Source: Spartobacteria bacterium UBA5019 (GTDB taxonomy: Bacteria; Verrucomicrobiota; Verrucomicrobiia; Chthoniobacterales; Terrimicrobiaceae). From it: a DNA stretch of 64,000 nucleotides. Location of the stretch: assembly GCA_002396485.1 (NCBI GenBank), contig DGXZ01000057.1:8635-72634 (forward strand). The letters run 5' to 3'. Each line of letters begins with the position of its first letter. Position 1 is the stretch's first letter. Under the pieces are notes generated by a model. The model saw only the letters and a list, made by a program, of their open reading frames with translations. It had not been told where the DNA came from and made no database searches. Below are positions 19,197 to 27,897 of this stretch, piece by piece. The translations under genes and the position numbers were made by a program.

Positions 19197-20393
19197 ATGT
19201 CACGCCGTTACATTTTTTCCTCCGAATCCGTTGGCGAAGGCCATCCCGACAAAGTCTGCGACACGATCTCCGATGCCGTGCTCGACGCCTGCCTCAGCAT
19301 CGACAAAACCAGCCGCGTCGCCTGCGAGACCTTTGTGAAAAGCAACACCGTCGTGGTAGGCGGTGAAATCACCATCCCGAAAATCAAAGGCGCCGCCCTT
19401 GATTCCGTGATGAACATCGGCTCGATCGTCCGCGAGGCGATCCGTGGCATCGGCTACACGAACAACGACGATGTCTTCCACGCCGACCGCGTCTTCATTT
19501 CAAACCTCCTCACCGCCCAAAGCGCCGACATCGCGCAGGGAGTGGATAACAAGAAAGCCAAGGGCAAAGCCACCGCCGAACAAGGCGCCGGCGACCAAGG
19601 TCTCATGTTCGGCTACGCCTGCAACGAGACCCCGGAACTCATGCCCGCTCCGATCATGTTCGCCCACCGCCTCGGTCGCGAGCTCACTGCCATTCGTAAA
19701 GCCGGCAAAGTGAAATGGCTCCGCCCGGACGCAAAAAGCCAAGTTTCCGTTCTCTATCAAGACGGCAAACCCGTCCGCGTGACCAATGTCGTCATCTCGA
19801 CCCAACACACCGAAGATGTCGAGATCGAGGAAATCCGCAAGTTTTTGATCGCAAACGTGATTCGCAAGGTGATTCCGAAGGACTTCCTCGACGCGTCCAG
19901 CGAATTCCTCATCAACCCGACCGGCCGCTTCGTCATTGGCGGCCCTCAGGGCGACTCTGGACTCACCGGCCGTAAAATCATCGTCGACACCTACGGCGGC
20001 ATGGGCCGTCACGGCGGAGGCGCCTTCTCAGGAAAAGACCCATCGAAAGTGGACCGCAGCGCAGCCTACATGGGCCGCTATGTCGCGAAAAACGTCGTCG
20101 CCGCCGGCCTCGCCGACCGCTGCGAAGTGCAATTCGCCTACGCCATCGGCCACCCGCAACCCGTGAGCATCCACATCGACACCTTCGGCACACACAAGGT
20201 GAACGAAGAAAATATCGAGAAAGCCGTCAAATCCGTCTTCTCCTTCAAACCCGCCGACATCGTCACCCAACTCAACCTCCTCCGCCCGATCTACAGCAAG
20301 ACCACAAACTACGGTCACTTCGGCAAGGAAGACAAAGACATCACTTGGGAGAAGACAGACAAAGCAGCGGCGTTGAAAAAAGCAGCGCGCTGA
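19197..20393 (+). CDS. metK: S-adenosylmethionine synthetase
   Basis: Makes S-adenosylmethionine from ATP and methionine in the cytoplasm. The 398-residue length is normal. Signatures seen: [15 protein letters not shown] at the N terminus, [12 protein letters not shown], and [19 protein letters not shown]. The start is ATG 19197 ([11 protein letters not shown]); an upstream in-frame start at 19149 would run through the putative operator spacer and is not conserved-looking. It is divergent from the SahR-like regulator and followed by a repeat-bounded four-helix-bundle gene and ahcY on the same strand, so synthesis of SAM and removal of SAH are linked. The 5' leader is short (about 70 bases to the divergent gene), too short for a SAM riboswitch. 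Confidence 0.97.
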   Translation: MSRRYIFSSESVGEGHPDKVCDTISDAVLDACLSIDKTSRVACETFVKSNTVVVGGEITIPKIKGAALDSVMNIGSIVREAIRGIGYTNNDDVFHADRVFISNLLTAQSADIAQGVDNKKAKGKATAEQGAGDQGLMFGYACNETPELMPAPIMFAHRLGRELTAIRKAGKVKWLRPDAKSQVSVLYQDGKPVRVTNVVISTQHTEDVEIEEIRKFLIANVIRKVIPKDFLDASSEFLINPTGRFVIGGPQGDSGLTGRKIIVDTYGGMGRHGGGAFSGKDPSKVDRSAAYMGRYVAKNVVAAGLADRCEVQFAYAIGHPQPVSIHIDTFGTHKVNEENIEKAVKSVFSFKPADIVTQLNLLRPIYSKTTNYGHFGKEDKDITWEKTDKAAALKKAAR

Positions 20394-20402
20394 GGAAAGG
20401 CG

Positions 20403-20435
20403 GAGTCTTAAGTTTTAAGAATTAAGTTTTAAGTT
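20403..20435 (+). repeat. Inverted repeat, left arm
   Basis: AT-rich arm (core TTAAGTTTTAAGAATTAAG). It is the reverse complement of 20527-20559 with one mismatch over 33 bases and of 20954-20986 with three. It begins 9 bases after the metK stop. Two small GC hairpins follow (20436-20449 and 20451-20467). Confidence 0.9.
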
Positions 20436-20486
20436 GGCGCTCCCGCGCCAGGCTTGTTGAGGAAGCCTTGTTTATCTCCTCCAAGT

Positions 20487-20566
20487 CAAAAACCGCACCC
20501 AAGCCCAACAACACACGAACCACAACAACTTAAAACTTAATTCTTAAAACTTAAAACTCTTATGGC
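20487..20566 (+). repeat. 80-base direct repeat, copy A (leader of four-helix-bundle gene)
   Basis: Matches 20914-20993 at 76 of 80 positions. It ends at the ATG of the small gene and contains an inverted-repeat arm (20527-20559). Confidence 0.92.
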
Positions 20567-20960
20567 TTATAAATCCTTTGAAGACCTTGAAGTCTGGCAG
20601 CGTGCTTGCCGTCTGGCTGTAGAGGTCTTTGAGGAATTCCGGTCTTGCGACTTCATCAATCTCAAGAACCAGATCGAGCGTTCGGTGCTGTCCATTCCCT
20701 CGAACATCGCTGAAGGAGCCGAACGCGGTGGCGCAAAGGAATTTTCCCAATTCCTGAAAATCGCAAAAGCTTCATGTGGAGAATTCCGCACGCAGCTCTA
20801 CATCGCCACCAAACTCAAAACCCTCGAATCCCACAAATCCAAATCCCTCATCGCGGAATCCAAAGAAATCTCCGCAATGCTCGAAGGCCTCCGCAAATCC
20901 ATCACCAAAACAACAAAAACCGCACCCAAGCCCAACAACACCCGAACCAAAACCACTTAA
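20562..20960 (+). CDS. Four-helix-bundle protein, 23S rRNA intervening-sequence (S23) family
   Basis: The 132-residue protein has the family signature: FEDLEVWQRACRLAVEVF, then QIERSVLSIPSNIAEGAERG, EFSQFLKIAKASCGEFRTQL. The family is encoded by intervening sequences in some 23S rRNA genes and is related to the Avd accessory protein of diversity-generating retroelements. Its own function as a free gene is not established; a positively charged four-helix bundle suggests nucleic acid binding. The last 14 residues (TAPKPNNTRTKTT and stop) are encoded by direct repeat copy B, so the C terminus looks acquired from the repeat. It lies between metK and ahcY on the same strand. No reverse transcriptase or template repeat is visible, so this is not a DGR. 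Confidence 0.92.
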   Translation: MAYKSFEDLEVWQRACRLAVEVFEEFRSCDFINLKNQIERSVLSIPSNIAEGAERGGAKEFSQFLKIAKASCGEFRTQLYIATKLKTLESHKSKSLIAESKEISAMLEGLRKSITKTTKTAPKPNNTRTKTT

Positions 20961-20993
20961 AAATTAATTCTTAAAACTTAAAACTCTTATGGC
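20914..20993 (+). repeat. 80-base direct repeat, copy B (leader of ahcY)
   Basis: Matches 20487-20566 at 76 of 80 positions. It overlaps the 3' end of the four-helix-bundle gene and ends at the ahcY ATG. It contains a third copy of the inverted-repeat arm (20954-20986). Confidence 0.92.
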
Positions 20994-22503
20994 CACAAAA
21001 CCCGCTTCCAAATCAAAAACAACCGCCGCCGCCGTCCTCGCCGAGCTGACCGCTGCGACTACCAATCTCGCCAAATACGCCGCAACCACTCCAAAGGGCG
21101 CGGATTATGTTGTCTCCGACATCGCGCTGGCCGACTGGGGACGCAAGGAAATCAGCGTCGCCGAGCATGAAATGCCGGGCCTCATGGCGGTTCGTAAAAA
21201 ATACGCCAAGCAAAAGCCGCTGAAAGGCGTGCGCGTGACTGGTTCGCTTCACATGACGATCCAGACAGCGGTTCTCATCGAGACGCTGGTTGACCTCGGC
21301 GCCGATGTGCGCTGGGCGAGCTGCAACATTTTCTCCACTCAAGACCACGCCGCCGCAGCCATAGCGGAGACCGGCACGCCCGTCTTTGCCTGGAAAGGCG
21401 AAACCCTCGAGGAGTATTGGGAACTCACCCTCAAAGCGATCACCTTCCCCGGCAATCTCGGGCCACAACTCGTGGTCGATGACGGCGGCGATGTGACCCT
21501 TCTCATCCACAAAGGTGCCGAACTTGAAAAAGGAGACAAGTGGGCCTACCAACCCGCCGAAAACCATGAAGTCTCTGTGGTGAAGGCCCTCCTCCGCCGC
21601 GTCGCCAAGGAGCGCCCCGGCTACTGGACCAAGGTGGCCAAGGCATGGAAAGGTGTCTCCGAGGAGACAACGACAGGCGTCCACCGCCTCTACCAACTCG
21701 CAGAGGTCGGCAAACTGCTCGTTCCAGCCATCAATGTGAACGACTCGGTCACGAAGTCGAAATTCGACAACCTCTACGGCTGCCGCGAGTCCCTCGCCGA
21801 CGGCCTCAAGCGTGCGACAGATGTCATGATCGCCGGCAAAGTCGCCGTCGTCTGCGGCTATGGCGATGTCGGCAAAGGCAGCGCCCACTCGCTCCGCGCC
21901 TACGGTGCCCGAGTGATCGTCACCGAGATCGACCCCATCAACGCCTTGCAAGCCGCCATGGAGGGTTTCCAAGTCAACACCATCGAGAGCACGCTCGGAG
22001 TCGGCGACATTTATGTCACCACCACCGGCAACAAAGATATCATCACGCTCCAGCACATGCTCGCGATGAAAGACCAAGCGATCGTCTGTAACATCGGACA
22101 CTTCGACAACGAAATCCAAGTCGAGCAGCTCAAGAAACACAAAGGCATCCGCTGCGAAACCATCAAGCCGCAATACGACCGCTACTTCCTGCCCGGCGGC
22201 AAGAAGAGCATCTACATGCTCGCCGACGGCCGCCTCGTGAACCTCGGCTGCGCCACAGGCCACCCAAGCTTCGTGATGTCGAATTCCTTCACGAACCAGA
22301 CGCTCGCCCAAATCGACCTCTGGCAGAACAAGGACAAATACAAAAACACCGTCTATCGCCTGCCCAAGAAGCTCGACGAGGAAGTCGCCCGCCTGCACCT
22401 CGAAAAAATCGGCGTCGTCCTCACCAAGCTCACCAAGAGCCAAGCCGAATACCTCGGCGTGCCGTCCGAAGGCCCTTACAAGCCCGAGCACTACCGCTAC
22501 TAA
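20989..22503 (+). CDS. ahcY: Adenosylhomocysteinase (SAH hydrolase)
   Basis: Splits S-adenosylhomocysteine to adenosine and homocysteine, relieving product inhibition of methyltransferases. The 504-residue protein has [20 protein letters not shown], the [16 protein letters not shown] region, [15 protein letters not shown], the NAD-binding Rossmann motif [17 protein letters not shown] and the family's C-terminal end KPEHYRY. The N terminus has about 35 residues more than the catalytic core (lysine/alanine-rich), which is common in the long bacterial form. The start at 20989 lies directly after direct repeat copy B, so the leader may have been altered by the cassette. A strong terminator follows. 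Confidence 0.97.
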   Translation: MATKPASKSKTTAAAVLAELTAATTNLAKYAATTPKGADYVVSDIALADWGRKEISVAEHEMPGLMAVRKKYAKQKPLKGVRVTGSLHMTIQTAVLIETLVDLGADVRWASCNIFSTQDHAAAAIAETGTPVFAWKGETLEEYWELTLKAITFPGNLGPQLVVDDGGDVTLLIHKGAELEKGDKWAYQPAENHEVSVVKALLRRVAKERPGYWTKVAKAWKGVSEETTTGVHRLYQLAEVGKLLVPAINVNDSVTKSKFDNLYGCRESLADGLKRATDVMIAGKVAVVCGYGDVGKGSAHSLRAYGARVIVTEIDPINALQAAMEGFQVNTIESTLGVGDIYVTTTGNKDIITLQHMLAMKDQAIVCNIGHFDNEIQVEQLKKHKGIRCETIKPQYDRYFLPGGKKSIYMLADGRLVNLGCATGHPSFVMSNSFTNQTLAQIDLWQNKDKYKNTVYRLPKKLDEEVARLHLEKIGVVLTKLTKSQAEYLGVPSEGPYKPEHYRY

Positions 22504-22519
22504 AAAGCAATTAAACTAG

Positions 22520-22557
22520 AAAACACCCCGACAGGTATTAGCCTGCCGGGGTGTTTT
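22520..22557 (+). terminator. Rho-independent terminator of ahcY, probably bidirectional
   Basis: An 11-base stem (22520-22530 with 22547-22557, AAAACACCCCG/CGGGGTGTTTT) with an inner CAGG/CCTG pairing and small loop. T-rich sequence follows on both strands. It lies between ahcY and the convergent TPR gene. Confidence 0.92.
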
Positions 22558-22625
22558 CGTTTAATACAACAATGTTGCTGCGTGACTGAGCAACTATGCT
22601 TGGCGTGCCGGCTCCGGCACCGCCT

Positions 22626-24071
22626 TCAGCAAACGATGGGCGTGAATTGCTTATGCTCCACAAGGAATTCCTCGTCCGCGCCGGAGTAGAGATTCCCGAA
22701 GGTGGGCGTGGGAATGCGGGGCGTGGGATTTGTTTTACTGCTGAGCGAGAAGGTGCGGCGTTCGCTGATGGCATGCTGCGCGCGTTTCCAGAGCAGGGAT
22801 TTCATGCACTCGTCGGGCAGGCGGTTGATGAGTTGCGTGGCTTCGTCCCAGCGTTTTTCGCCGCTGAGGAGCATGGCGGCGTTCATGACGGGCGCGTCGT
22901 CGAGCGGCCACTTGCGCGCGCAGGCGGACCAACTTTCGATGGCGGCAGCGGTGTCGCCGAGGCGGTAATGCATGCAACCGGCAGCGAGCAGGGCGTAGCC
23001 GGAAGTGCGGTTCAGCAGGGGCATTTCCGGCAGAACATCGCGGAGGAATTTTTCAGGCTCATCGCGGTGTGCCCAGGCAATGAGCGTGCGGAAAGACTCC
23101 GGGCACTCGGCCTCCTGGGCGCGGAATTCCTCAATGAGGGGGCGAAGGAGCGGGATTTCGGGCAGGTTTGCAAGGCTTGCGCCGGGACTTTGGAGAAGAT
23201 GGCAAATGAGGTGGTTGCGGGCGCAGCCGAAGCGTCCTTTCGCAGCCTGGAATTGAGCAAAGGTGAGTTGCTGATCCAGAACCATGGATGCGATGCGTTC
23301 GCGGAGCGCGCGGAAGGCGTCCAAGCGGGGAGCCACGACAGCGGCCTGCCAAGTGGCGAATTCGGCAGCCAGAGCAGGATTTGCGGCCTCTGCGGCAGGA
23401 GCAACCTCGAAACAGGTAGCGTACACGGGCCGGAGCAGCGCATGGAATTTTGTCGGCATGGCATGCATATCCATCTGGTCCACGCAGCGGAGGGGAAACA
23501 CAGATTCGTTGAGGGCCAGAATTTCGTCGAAGGGCAGATTGCAGTAACGCATGGCCTGACGAAGCGTGAGCGGGATGGATGGGATTTTTTCCCAAAGTGA
23601 GGAAAGTTCGCTATCGAGGAAGATTTTCCTGTGGGCATCCCCCGCTTCGGTGTTCTGAAATGAGAAGCAGCCGAGCAAATGGATGAGGGACTCGGCGTGG
23701 CGACCGAGGCGATTCGCCTTGCAGGCGAGGCCGTAAAGGCGCACGAGGGACTGCTCGTTGTTTTCCGGAGAGATCGATTTTTCGATATCGTAGGCCTCTT
23801 GGAGTCGTCCGGAAAAGTTGAACGCCAGGGCGATTCGTAAGAGTTCTTCGGCAGGAAGAATGCGCTTTTGATCGAGGAGGACATCCGCAGAAACAGAAGC
23901 GCGGATGAAGCGACCGAGGCGGTTGAAAATATAAATCGCGGCCGAGTGGACCTCGGCAGTGGGGGTATGCGCGAGGAGACTCTGGATGATGGATTCGGAC
24001 TCTTGCTCGAGGCCGATATCCAGGAGGGCGAGGGCTTCTTCGATGCGAGAGGCAATGTCGTCTTGGCTCAT
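22626..24071 (-). CDS. TPR-like helical repeat protein, unknown function
   Basis: A 481-residue soluble protein rich in alpha-helical pairs, with recurring tetratricopeptide-like patterns (for example GYALLAAGCMHYRLGDTAAA and AEELLRIALAFNFSGRLQEA). There is no signal peptide when started at ATG 24071 (MSQDDIASRIEEALALLDIG); the frame extends 47 codons further upstream but that part is rich in proline and cysteine and unlike coding sequence. No enzymatic motif is seen. It is convergent with ahcY and stands alone, with dnaB as its upstream neighbour on the same strand. Probably a protein-interaction scaffold; partner unknown. Confidence 0.8.
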   Translation of the reverse strand: MSQDDIASRIEEALALLDIGLEQESESIIQSLLAHTPTAEVHSAAIYIFNRLGRFIRASVSADVLLDQKRILPAEELLRIALAFNFSGRLQEAYDIEKSISPENNEQSLVRLYGLACKANRLGRHAESLIHLLGCFSFQNTEAGDAHRKIFLDSELSSLWEKIPSIPLTLRQAMRYCNLPFDEILALNESVFPLRCVDQMDMHAMPTKFHALLRPVYATCFEVAPAAEAANPALAAEFATWQAAVVAPRLDAFRALRERIASMVLDQQLTFAQFQAAKGRFGCARNHLICHLLQSPGASLANLPEIPLLRPLIEEFRAQEAECPESFRTLIAWAHRDEPEKFLRDVLPEMPLLNRTSGYALLAAGCMHYRLGDTAAAIESWSACARKWPLDDAPVMNAAMLLSGEKRWDEATQLINRLPDECMKSLLWKRAQHAISERRTFSLSSKTNPTPRIPTPTFGNLYSGADEEFLVEHKQFTPIVC

Positions 24072-24189
24072 GATTTGATTTGGAGAACTGGTCGTTTGGG
24101 GTCTTGGTGGCTGTGAGACCGGGTGGTGATTGAATACACAGCAATTCCCGAACCAACTTTTGTGGAGTGACGGGTCCATGAAGAGATTG

Positions 24190-24216
24190 ACCACAGAGGA
24201 CACAGAGAGCACAGAG
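24190..24216. repeat. Short tandem CACAGAG repeat, period 9
   Basis: Three CACAGAG units start at 24192, 24201 and 24210 in the 268-base gap between the TPR gene and dnaB. Similar 'CACAGAGGACACAGAG' tracts are, from memory, scattered in many PVC-group genomes. Function unknown. Confidence 0.7.
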
Positions 24217-24308
24217 GGGGAGAGTTTTATCGATTTTTAAGCGGACGCCGTTTCTTGGGAGTCAGCTCATGGGACAGGCATGGGAGGGGTGAGAAGCAAT
24301 CGAAAGGG

Positions 24309-24329
24309 AAAAAACTGCCTTTCTGGCAG
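24309..24329 (-). terminator. Terminator of dnaB
   Basis: On the reverse strand, stem CTGCC/GGCAG (24315-24319 with 24325-24329) with a 5-base loop is followed by six T (24309-24314), 11 bases past the dnaB stop. The stem is short but the T run is clear. Confidence 0.65.
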
Positions 24330-24339
24330 GGCGAGGGCT

Positions 24340-25818
24340 TTACTGCTGATCGGTCCGTTCGACAGCGGCGTCCTCGAAGCGGGTGTATTCCTCGAGGAAG
24401 GTCAGGGGCACATCGCCGGTTGGGCCGTTTCGCTGTTTGGCAATGATGAGGGTGGCCTTGCCGGCGGCTTCCTTTTTGGCTTCCTCGTCCTCTGCGTAGT
24501 ATTTGTCGCGGATGAGGAGCCCGACGATGTCGGCATCCTGCTCGATCGTTCCAGATTCGCGGAGATCGCTCAGGCGGGGTCGTCCGGCGCTGGAGCCGGT
24601 GCGCTGCTCGGGATTTCGGTTCAGCTGGGCGAGGACGATTACGGGGAGTTTGAGTTCCTTGGCGAGGGCTTTGATGCCGTAGGAGATTTCCTGGATTTCG
24701 ATTTGGCGGTTCTCTTGGGCGCGGCGGGAACCGGATCTCAGGAGCTGGAGGTAGTCGATGACGATGAGTTGGATTTTTTCGCGGTTGTGGAGGCGGCGGG
24801 CCTTGGCGCGGAGTTCCAAAATGCTCAGGCCGGGGGTGTCATCGACGAAGATTTTCGCCTTGGAGAGCTGACCGGCAATATTGATGAGATTCGTCATTTC
24901 GCGATTGGCGATGAAGCCGTCGCGGAGCTTGGAGCCGTTCACCCTTGCTCTAGAGCAAAGAAGACGCTGCACGAGCTGCTGGGCGCCCATTTCCAGGGAA
25001 AAGACAGCAACGGGCTTGCCGGCATCGATCGCGACATGTTCAGCGATATTCATGGCGAGGGCGGTTTTGCCCATCGAGGGACGCGCGGCGATAACGAACA
25101 TCTCACCCTCGTGCATGCCACTCGTCATGCGGTCGAGTTCGTGGAATCCGGTCGGGAGGCCGGTAATGCCGCCTCCGGAGCGCGAGAGCTTCTCGATATT
25201 GTCGATCGCGTCGCTCACCATCTGCTTCATGGTGGGCAAGGCGGATTGGAAGCGCTGCTCGCCAATCTCGAGCACTCGGGCCTCAACCTCGTCGAGGAGG
25301 ATCCTCACATCGCCCTGCTCGTCGTGGGCGCGGGCGACATACTCTGTGCAGGTCGTGATGACGCGGCGGAGGAGATATTTTTCGAGAATGATCTCGCGGT
25401 AGTAATCGGCATTTGCCGCCGTCGGGACGAAAGTAAAAAGCTCGGTGATGGCGACCGCTCCGCCGACCTCGTCGAGCATGCGCCGGTCCTCGAGAGTCTG
25501 GGTGAGCGCGATGAGGTCGATCGGCTTCCCGCCATTTCGCATCTCGACCAAGAGCTCAAAAATTTTCTGGTGGGCAGGCAGATGGAAGTGACGCGCCTCC
25601 ATCTGCGCCATCGTATCATCTAGCGCCGTGGCGGAGTGCAGAATCGAGCCCAGAAGCCCCTTCTCGGCATCGAGACTCTGCGGCAGTGGGCGACGGGCGT
25701 CTGGAAGATAGGCTGCTCCGCGTTGCTGGTAATCGGGCTTCTTTTTTCCGCGACCCTTGCCTGCCGCATCGCCATTTGGAGCGGGCGCGCCGGCGTTTTG
25801 TTCAGGAGCAGAAGACAT
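24340..25818 (-). CDS. dnaB: Replicative DNA helicase
   Basis: Hexameric helicase that unwinds DNA at the replication fork. The 492-residue protein has a DnaB N-terminal domain (about 40-150: PLPQSLDAEKGLLGSIL, HFHLPAHQKIFELL) and a RecA-like C-terminal domain with Walker A ARPSMGKTALAMNIAEH, Walker B LIVIDYLQLL, and the conserved SDLRESGTIEQDADIV segment. A low-complexity basic extension of about 40 residues precedes the core. It lies downstream of rplI on the same strand with 112 bases and a terminator-like hairpin between, the common rplI-dnaB order. No intein is present in the P-loop region. Confidence 0.97.
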   Translation of the reverse strand: MSSAPEQNAGAPAPNGDAAGKGRGKKKPDYQQRGAAYLPDARRPLPQSLDAEKGLLGSILHSATALDDTMAQMEARHFHLPAHQKIFELLVEMRNGGKPIDLIALTQTLEDRRMLDEVGGAVAITELFTFVPTAANADYYREIILEKYLLRRVITTCTEYVARAHDEQGDVRILLDEVEARVLEIGEQRFQSALPTMKQMVSDAIDNIEKLSRSGGGITGLPTGFHELDRMTSGMHEGEMFVIAARPSMGKTALAMNIAEHVAIDAGKPVAVFSLEMGAQQLVQRLLCSRARVNGSKLRDGFIANREMTNLINIAGQLSKAKIFVDDTPGLSILELRAKARRLHNREKIQLIVIDYLQLLRSGSRRAQENRQIEIQEISYGIKALAKELKLPVIVLAQLNRNPEQRTGSSAGRPRLSDLRESGTIEQDADIVGLLIRDKYYAEDEEAKKEAAGKATLIIAKQRNGPTGDVPLTFLEEYTRFEDAAVERTDQQ

Positions 25819-25850
25819 GGGCGATCAGAAAAATTTACGGAGATTCGGAA

Positions 25851-25896
25851 AAAGAATGAGGCCGAACGGAAAGATAACTTCCACGCACGGCCTCAT
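25851..25896 (-). terminator. Terminator-like hairpin between rplI and dnaB
   Basis: A 9-base stem ATGAGGCCG/CGGCCTCAT (25856-25864 with 25888-25896) with a 23-base loop that can itself pair (GGAA/TTCC). On the reverse strand it is followed by TCTTTTT. It may attenuate rather than stop transcription into dnaB. Confidence 0.6.
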
Positions 25897-25930
25897 GATT
25901 GATCGGAAAAGAATACGAGGGGCTGAATGA

Positions 25931-26461
25931 TCAGGCCTCTGTGGTGACTTTCCGGCGATATTTTTTTTCAGGAGCCGCCTCGGTCGATTCCTCCACTGCG
26001 GGAGCGTTCACTTTAACCTCGATCTTAAGGTTGGCCGTGACATCGGGGTGGAGCTTGACAGCGACAGTGTGGTCGCCGCTTTCCTTGATCGCCTTCTCAA
26101 GAACGACAGCGTGCTTGGGAAGGTCTTCGAGTTTGAGATCGGCCACGATACGGTCGTGAATATCTTTTGCAGTGACAGAACCGAAGGCTTTGCCAGTCGC
26201 GCCGGCATCCAGCGTGAAGCTGATCGAGAGTTTGTTGATCTTGGAAGCGATTTCCTCGGCAGCGGTCACCTCGCGGGCCTCGCGCTCGGCGCGCTTGGCT
26301 TTGAGATGGTTGATCTGACGGAGGGATCCGGCAGTGATTTCAAGGGCTTTGCCTTGGGGATAGAGAAAGTTGCGGGCGAAGCCACGGCGGACTTTGACGA
26401 TGTCGGCCTCTGCGCCGAGCTTGGGAATATTTGCGGTAAGAATGACTTCTGTGAATGCCAT
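25931..26461 (-). CDS. rplI: 50S ribosomal protein L9
   Basis: Large-subunit protein that binds 23S rRNA and extends from the ribosome on a long helix. The N-terminal domain is clear: MAFTEVILTANIPKLGAEAD, then VKVRRGFARNFLYPQGKALE. It is followed by the connecting helix (about 45-75) and the C-terminal domain (about 80-150: FTLDAGATGKAFGSVTAKDI). At 176 residues it is longer than the usual 148 or so because of a C-terminal tail (VNAPAVEESTEAAPEKKYRR). It is flanked by coaE upstream (51-base gap) and dnaB downstream on the same strand. Confidence 0.97.
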   Translation of the reverse strand: MAFTEVILTANIPKLGAEADIVKVRRGFARNFLYPQGKALEITAGSLRQINHLKAKRAEREAREVTAAEEIASKINKLSISFTLDAGATGKAFGSVTAKDIHDRIVADLKLEDLPKHAVVLEKAIKESGDHTVAVKLHPDVTANLKIEVKVNAPAVEESTEAAPEKKYRRKVTTEA

Positions 26462-26512
26462 AGGATCAATTTTGTGAACGGAGGGGAGAAACTATCGGGC
26501 ACAGCGAGGATG

Positions 26513-27133
26513 TCAAGAAACCGAAGGCTTTATTTTTAACGCCCTCGATTCCAAGAGCGAAGCCAGTTCCTCCGCCTGCGACTGAAGCATCCGCAGGGAG
26601 CCATCATTCCAAATGACAAGATCCGACGGAGCGATTTTTTGCGCATTGCTCCACTGCGAGGCCACGATTTGCTTCACCTGGGCCAGCGTCAAACCTCTCG
26701 ACATGGCGCGCCGGGTTTGAATTTCCGGGGAAGAGGCGACTGTCACTACGAGATCGAATCCAGACGAGGCGCCGGTTTCAAAAAGGAGAGGGATATCCAC
26801 AAGCAGATCGCGCCCATCGGCTCGCGCATCCTCAGCCAGAGCCTGCCTGCGGGCGCGCACGAGCGGATGCAGAATCGCTTCGAGTCGGACTTTGGCTACA
26901 GGATCTGAAAAAACAAGAGCCCGAATGGCGGCGCGGTCCGGCGTTCCATCCGCTCGATACGCCGTGGGCAGGATGTCCCGAATCACGGCTTCGCGGACGG
27001 AGGGATCGGAGTCGAGAAGTTCCTGGGCACAGGCGTCGGAATCGAAGATCCACGCGGAACGAATTTCAGCCAAAGCGCGACTGAAAGTCGATTTGCCCGA
27101 GGCGATGCCGCCAGTGATGCCGATTATTGCCAT
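26513..27133 (-). CDS. coaE: Dephospho-CoA kinase
   Basis: Last step of coenzyme A synthesis: phosphorylates the 3' hydroxyl of dephospho-CoA with ATP. The 206-residue protein has the P-loop MAIIGITGGIASGKSTF at its start, the DSDACAQELL substrate region and LLVDIPLLFETG. The ATG at 27133 fits the family exactly; the open frame continues about 180 codons upstream through the neighbouring gene but is not coding there. It is same-strand with the lipoate ligase-like gene (31-base gap upstream) and rplI (51 bases downstream). Confidence 0.95.
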   Translation of the reverse strand: MAIIGITGGIASGKSTFSRALAEIRSAWIFDSDACAQELLDSDPSVREAVIRDILPTAYRADGTPDRAAIRALVFSDPVAKVRLEAILHPLVRARRQALAEDARADGRDLLVDIPLLFETGASSGFDLVVTVASSPEIQTRRAMSRGLTLAQVKQIVASQWSNAQKIAPSDLVIWNDGSLRMLQSQAEELASLLESRALKIKPSVS

Positions 27134-27164
27134 AGAGTTTGGAACATTGCTCTCCTCATACCAC

Positions 27165-27824
27165 TCAACGCATCGCCAGCCACGCCGGGGTTTCGTATTT
27201 GCCGGAAGCAAGCTTCTCGATGGCTGCCTGAAGCGAGGCGGCTTTTTCAAAGCGGGAAACTTCCGCTGCAAGCGAGTTGGCGATTTCAGCCGGGGCCACG
27301 AACGGGAGGTGAAGCGAACCTTGATAAAGAACGCCTGCTTTCGAGCGCCGGAGCGCTCCGCCGCAGATTTTTGAGGAACCAGCGATGATGTCAAAAGCCA
27401 CAGGACTCTCAAAGCAAACCGGCCCGCAACGGCACTCTTCGGGCAGCACCAACCGCGCATTCGGGAGGTAATTTTGAATCGCCGGAAGAAGCCCAGCGTG
27501 AATGGCGCTATAAATATCCCGCGAGCTGCCGGATGCCGCCGCTTCCGAACCGGGAATCGCAAGGGCCAACGTGACATCGCTACCGTGAAAAACCATCCCT
27601 CCCCCACTCCATCGACGCATGAGGGGCAATCTGCGCGCCAAGGGCTCGACCGCCGCAAGCCTCTGGGCGTATCCAAATGTCACCGCAGGCGCAGTCCAGC
27701 GATAGACTCGCAAAACCGGCATCCCGCAAGACTGCAACAGAGCCTCGTCGCAAGCCATCTGCCCGGCAGGAGTGCGCGGCGAGAAATCCTCCCAGAGCTG
27801 AAGACGGCTAAGTGTTTTTGGCAT
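27165..27824 (-). CDS. Lipoate-protein ligase A-like (biotin/lipoate A/B transferase family)
   Basis: The 219-residue protein has the BPL/LplA fold signature: PVLRVYRWTAPAVTFGYAQ, the RRWSGGGMVFHGSDVTLALA loop (family RRxSGGGxVxHD), and a lysine in SSKICGGALRRSKAGVLYQG at the position of the catalytic lysine that contacts lipoyl-AMP. It would attach lipoate or octanoate to a lipoyl domain. The length is short, without the LplA C-terminal accessory domain, so an octanoyl- or lipoyl-transferase role is also possible. The start is ATG 27824 (MPKTLSRLQLWEDF). It is divergent from parB, with coaE downstream. Confidence 0.87.
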   Translation of the reverse strand: MPKTLSRLQLWEDFSPRTPAGQMACDEALLQSCGMPVLRVYRWTAPAVTFGYAQRLAAVEPLARRLPLMRRWSGGGMVFHGSDVTLALAIPGSEAAASGSSRDIYSAIHAGLLPAIQNYLPNARLVLPEECRCGPVCFESPVAFDIIAGSSKICGGALRRSKAGVLYQGSLHLPFVAPAEIANSLAAEVSRFEKAASLQAAIEKLASGKYETPAWLAMR

Positions 27825-27897
27825 CGGGCCTGGTTTGAAAAAATGAAAAGCGCCTTCTACTTGTCGGCGACTGGCTCCATGTTTAGGCTCCGCGTCC

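Larger units (their letters stand above)
20403..20993. mobile_element. Candidate repeat-bounded four-helix-bundle (IVS-like) cassette between metK and ahcY
   Basis: The segment contains one small gene (20562-20960) and three copies of an AT-rich repeat core. The left arm 20403-20435 is the reverse complement of 20527-20559 (32 of 33 positions) and of 20954-20986 (30 of 33). In addition 20487-20566 and 20914-20993 are 80-base direct repeats with only 4 differences, each ending at the start codon of the following gene. The 427-base offset equals one gene-plus-leader unit. The gene is therefore bracketed by complementary arms, the arrangement known for intervening sequences in 23S rRNA that encode the same protein family. 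That it is or was mobile is inference. Confidence 0.45.

Noticed and set aside
20562..20960. Diversity-generating retroelement (family related to Avd)
   Set aside because: No reverse transcriptase, template repeat or variable repeat is present nearby.
21013..22491. 492-codon open frame antisense to ahcY
   Set aside because: Its product has no domain and has the composition expected of the complement of a GC-rich gene; ahcY is complete and certain on the other strand. The same holds for the frame at 48713-49717 antisense to the glutamine synthetase.
26513..27676. 387-residue version of coaE
   Set aside because: The first 181 codons overlap the lipoate ligase-like gene and encode no CoaE sequence; the P-loop begins directly at ATG 27133.
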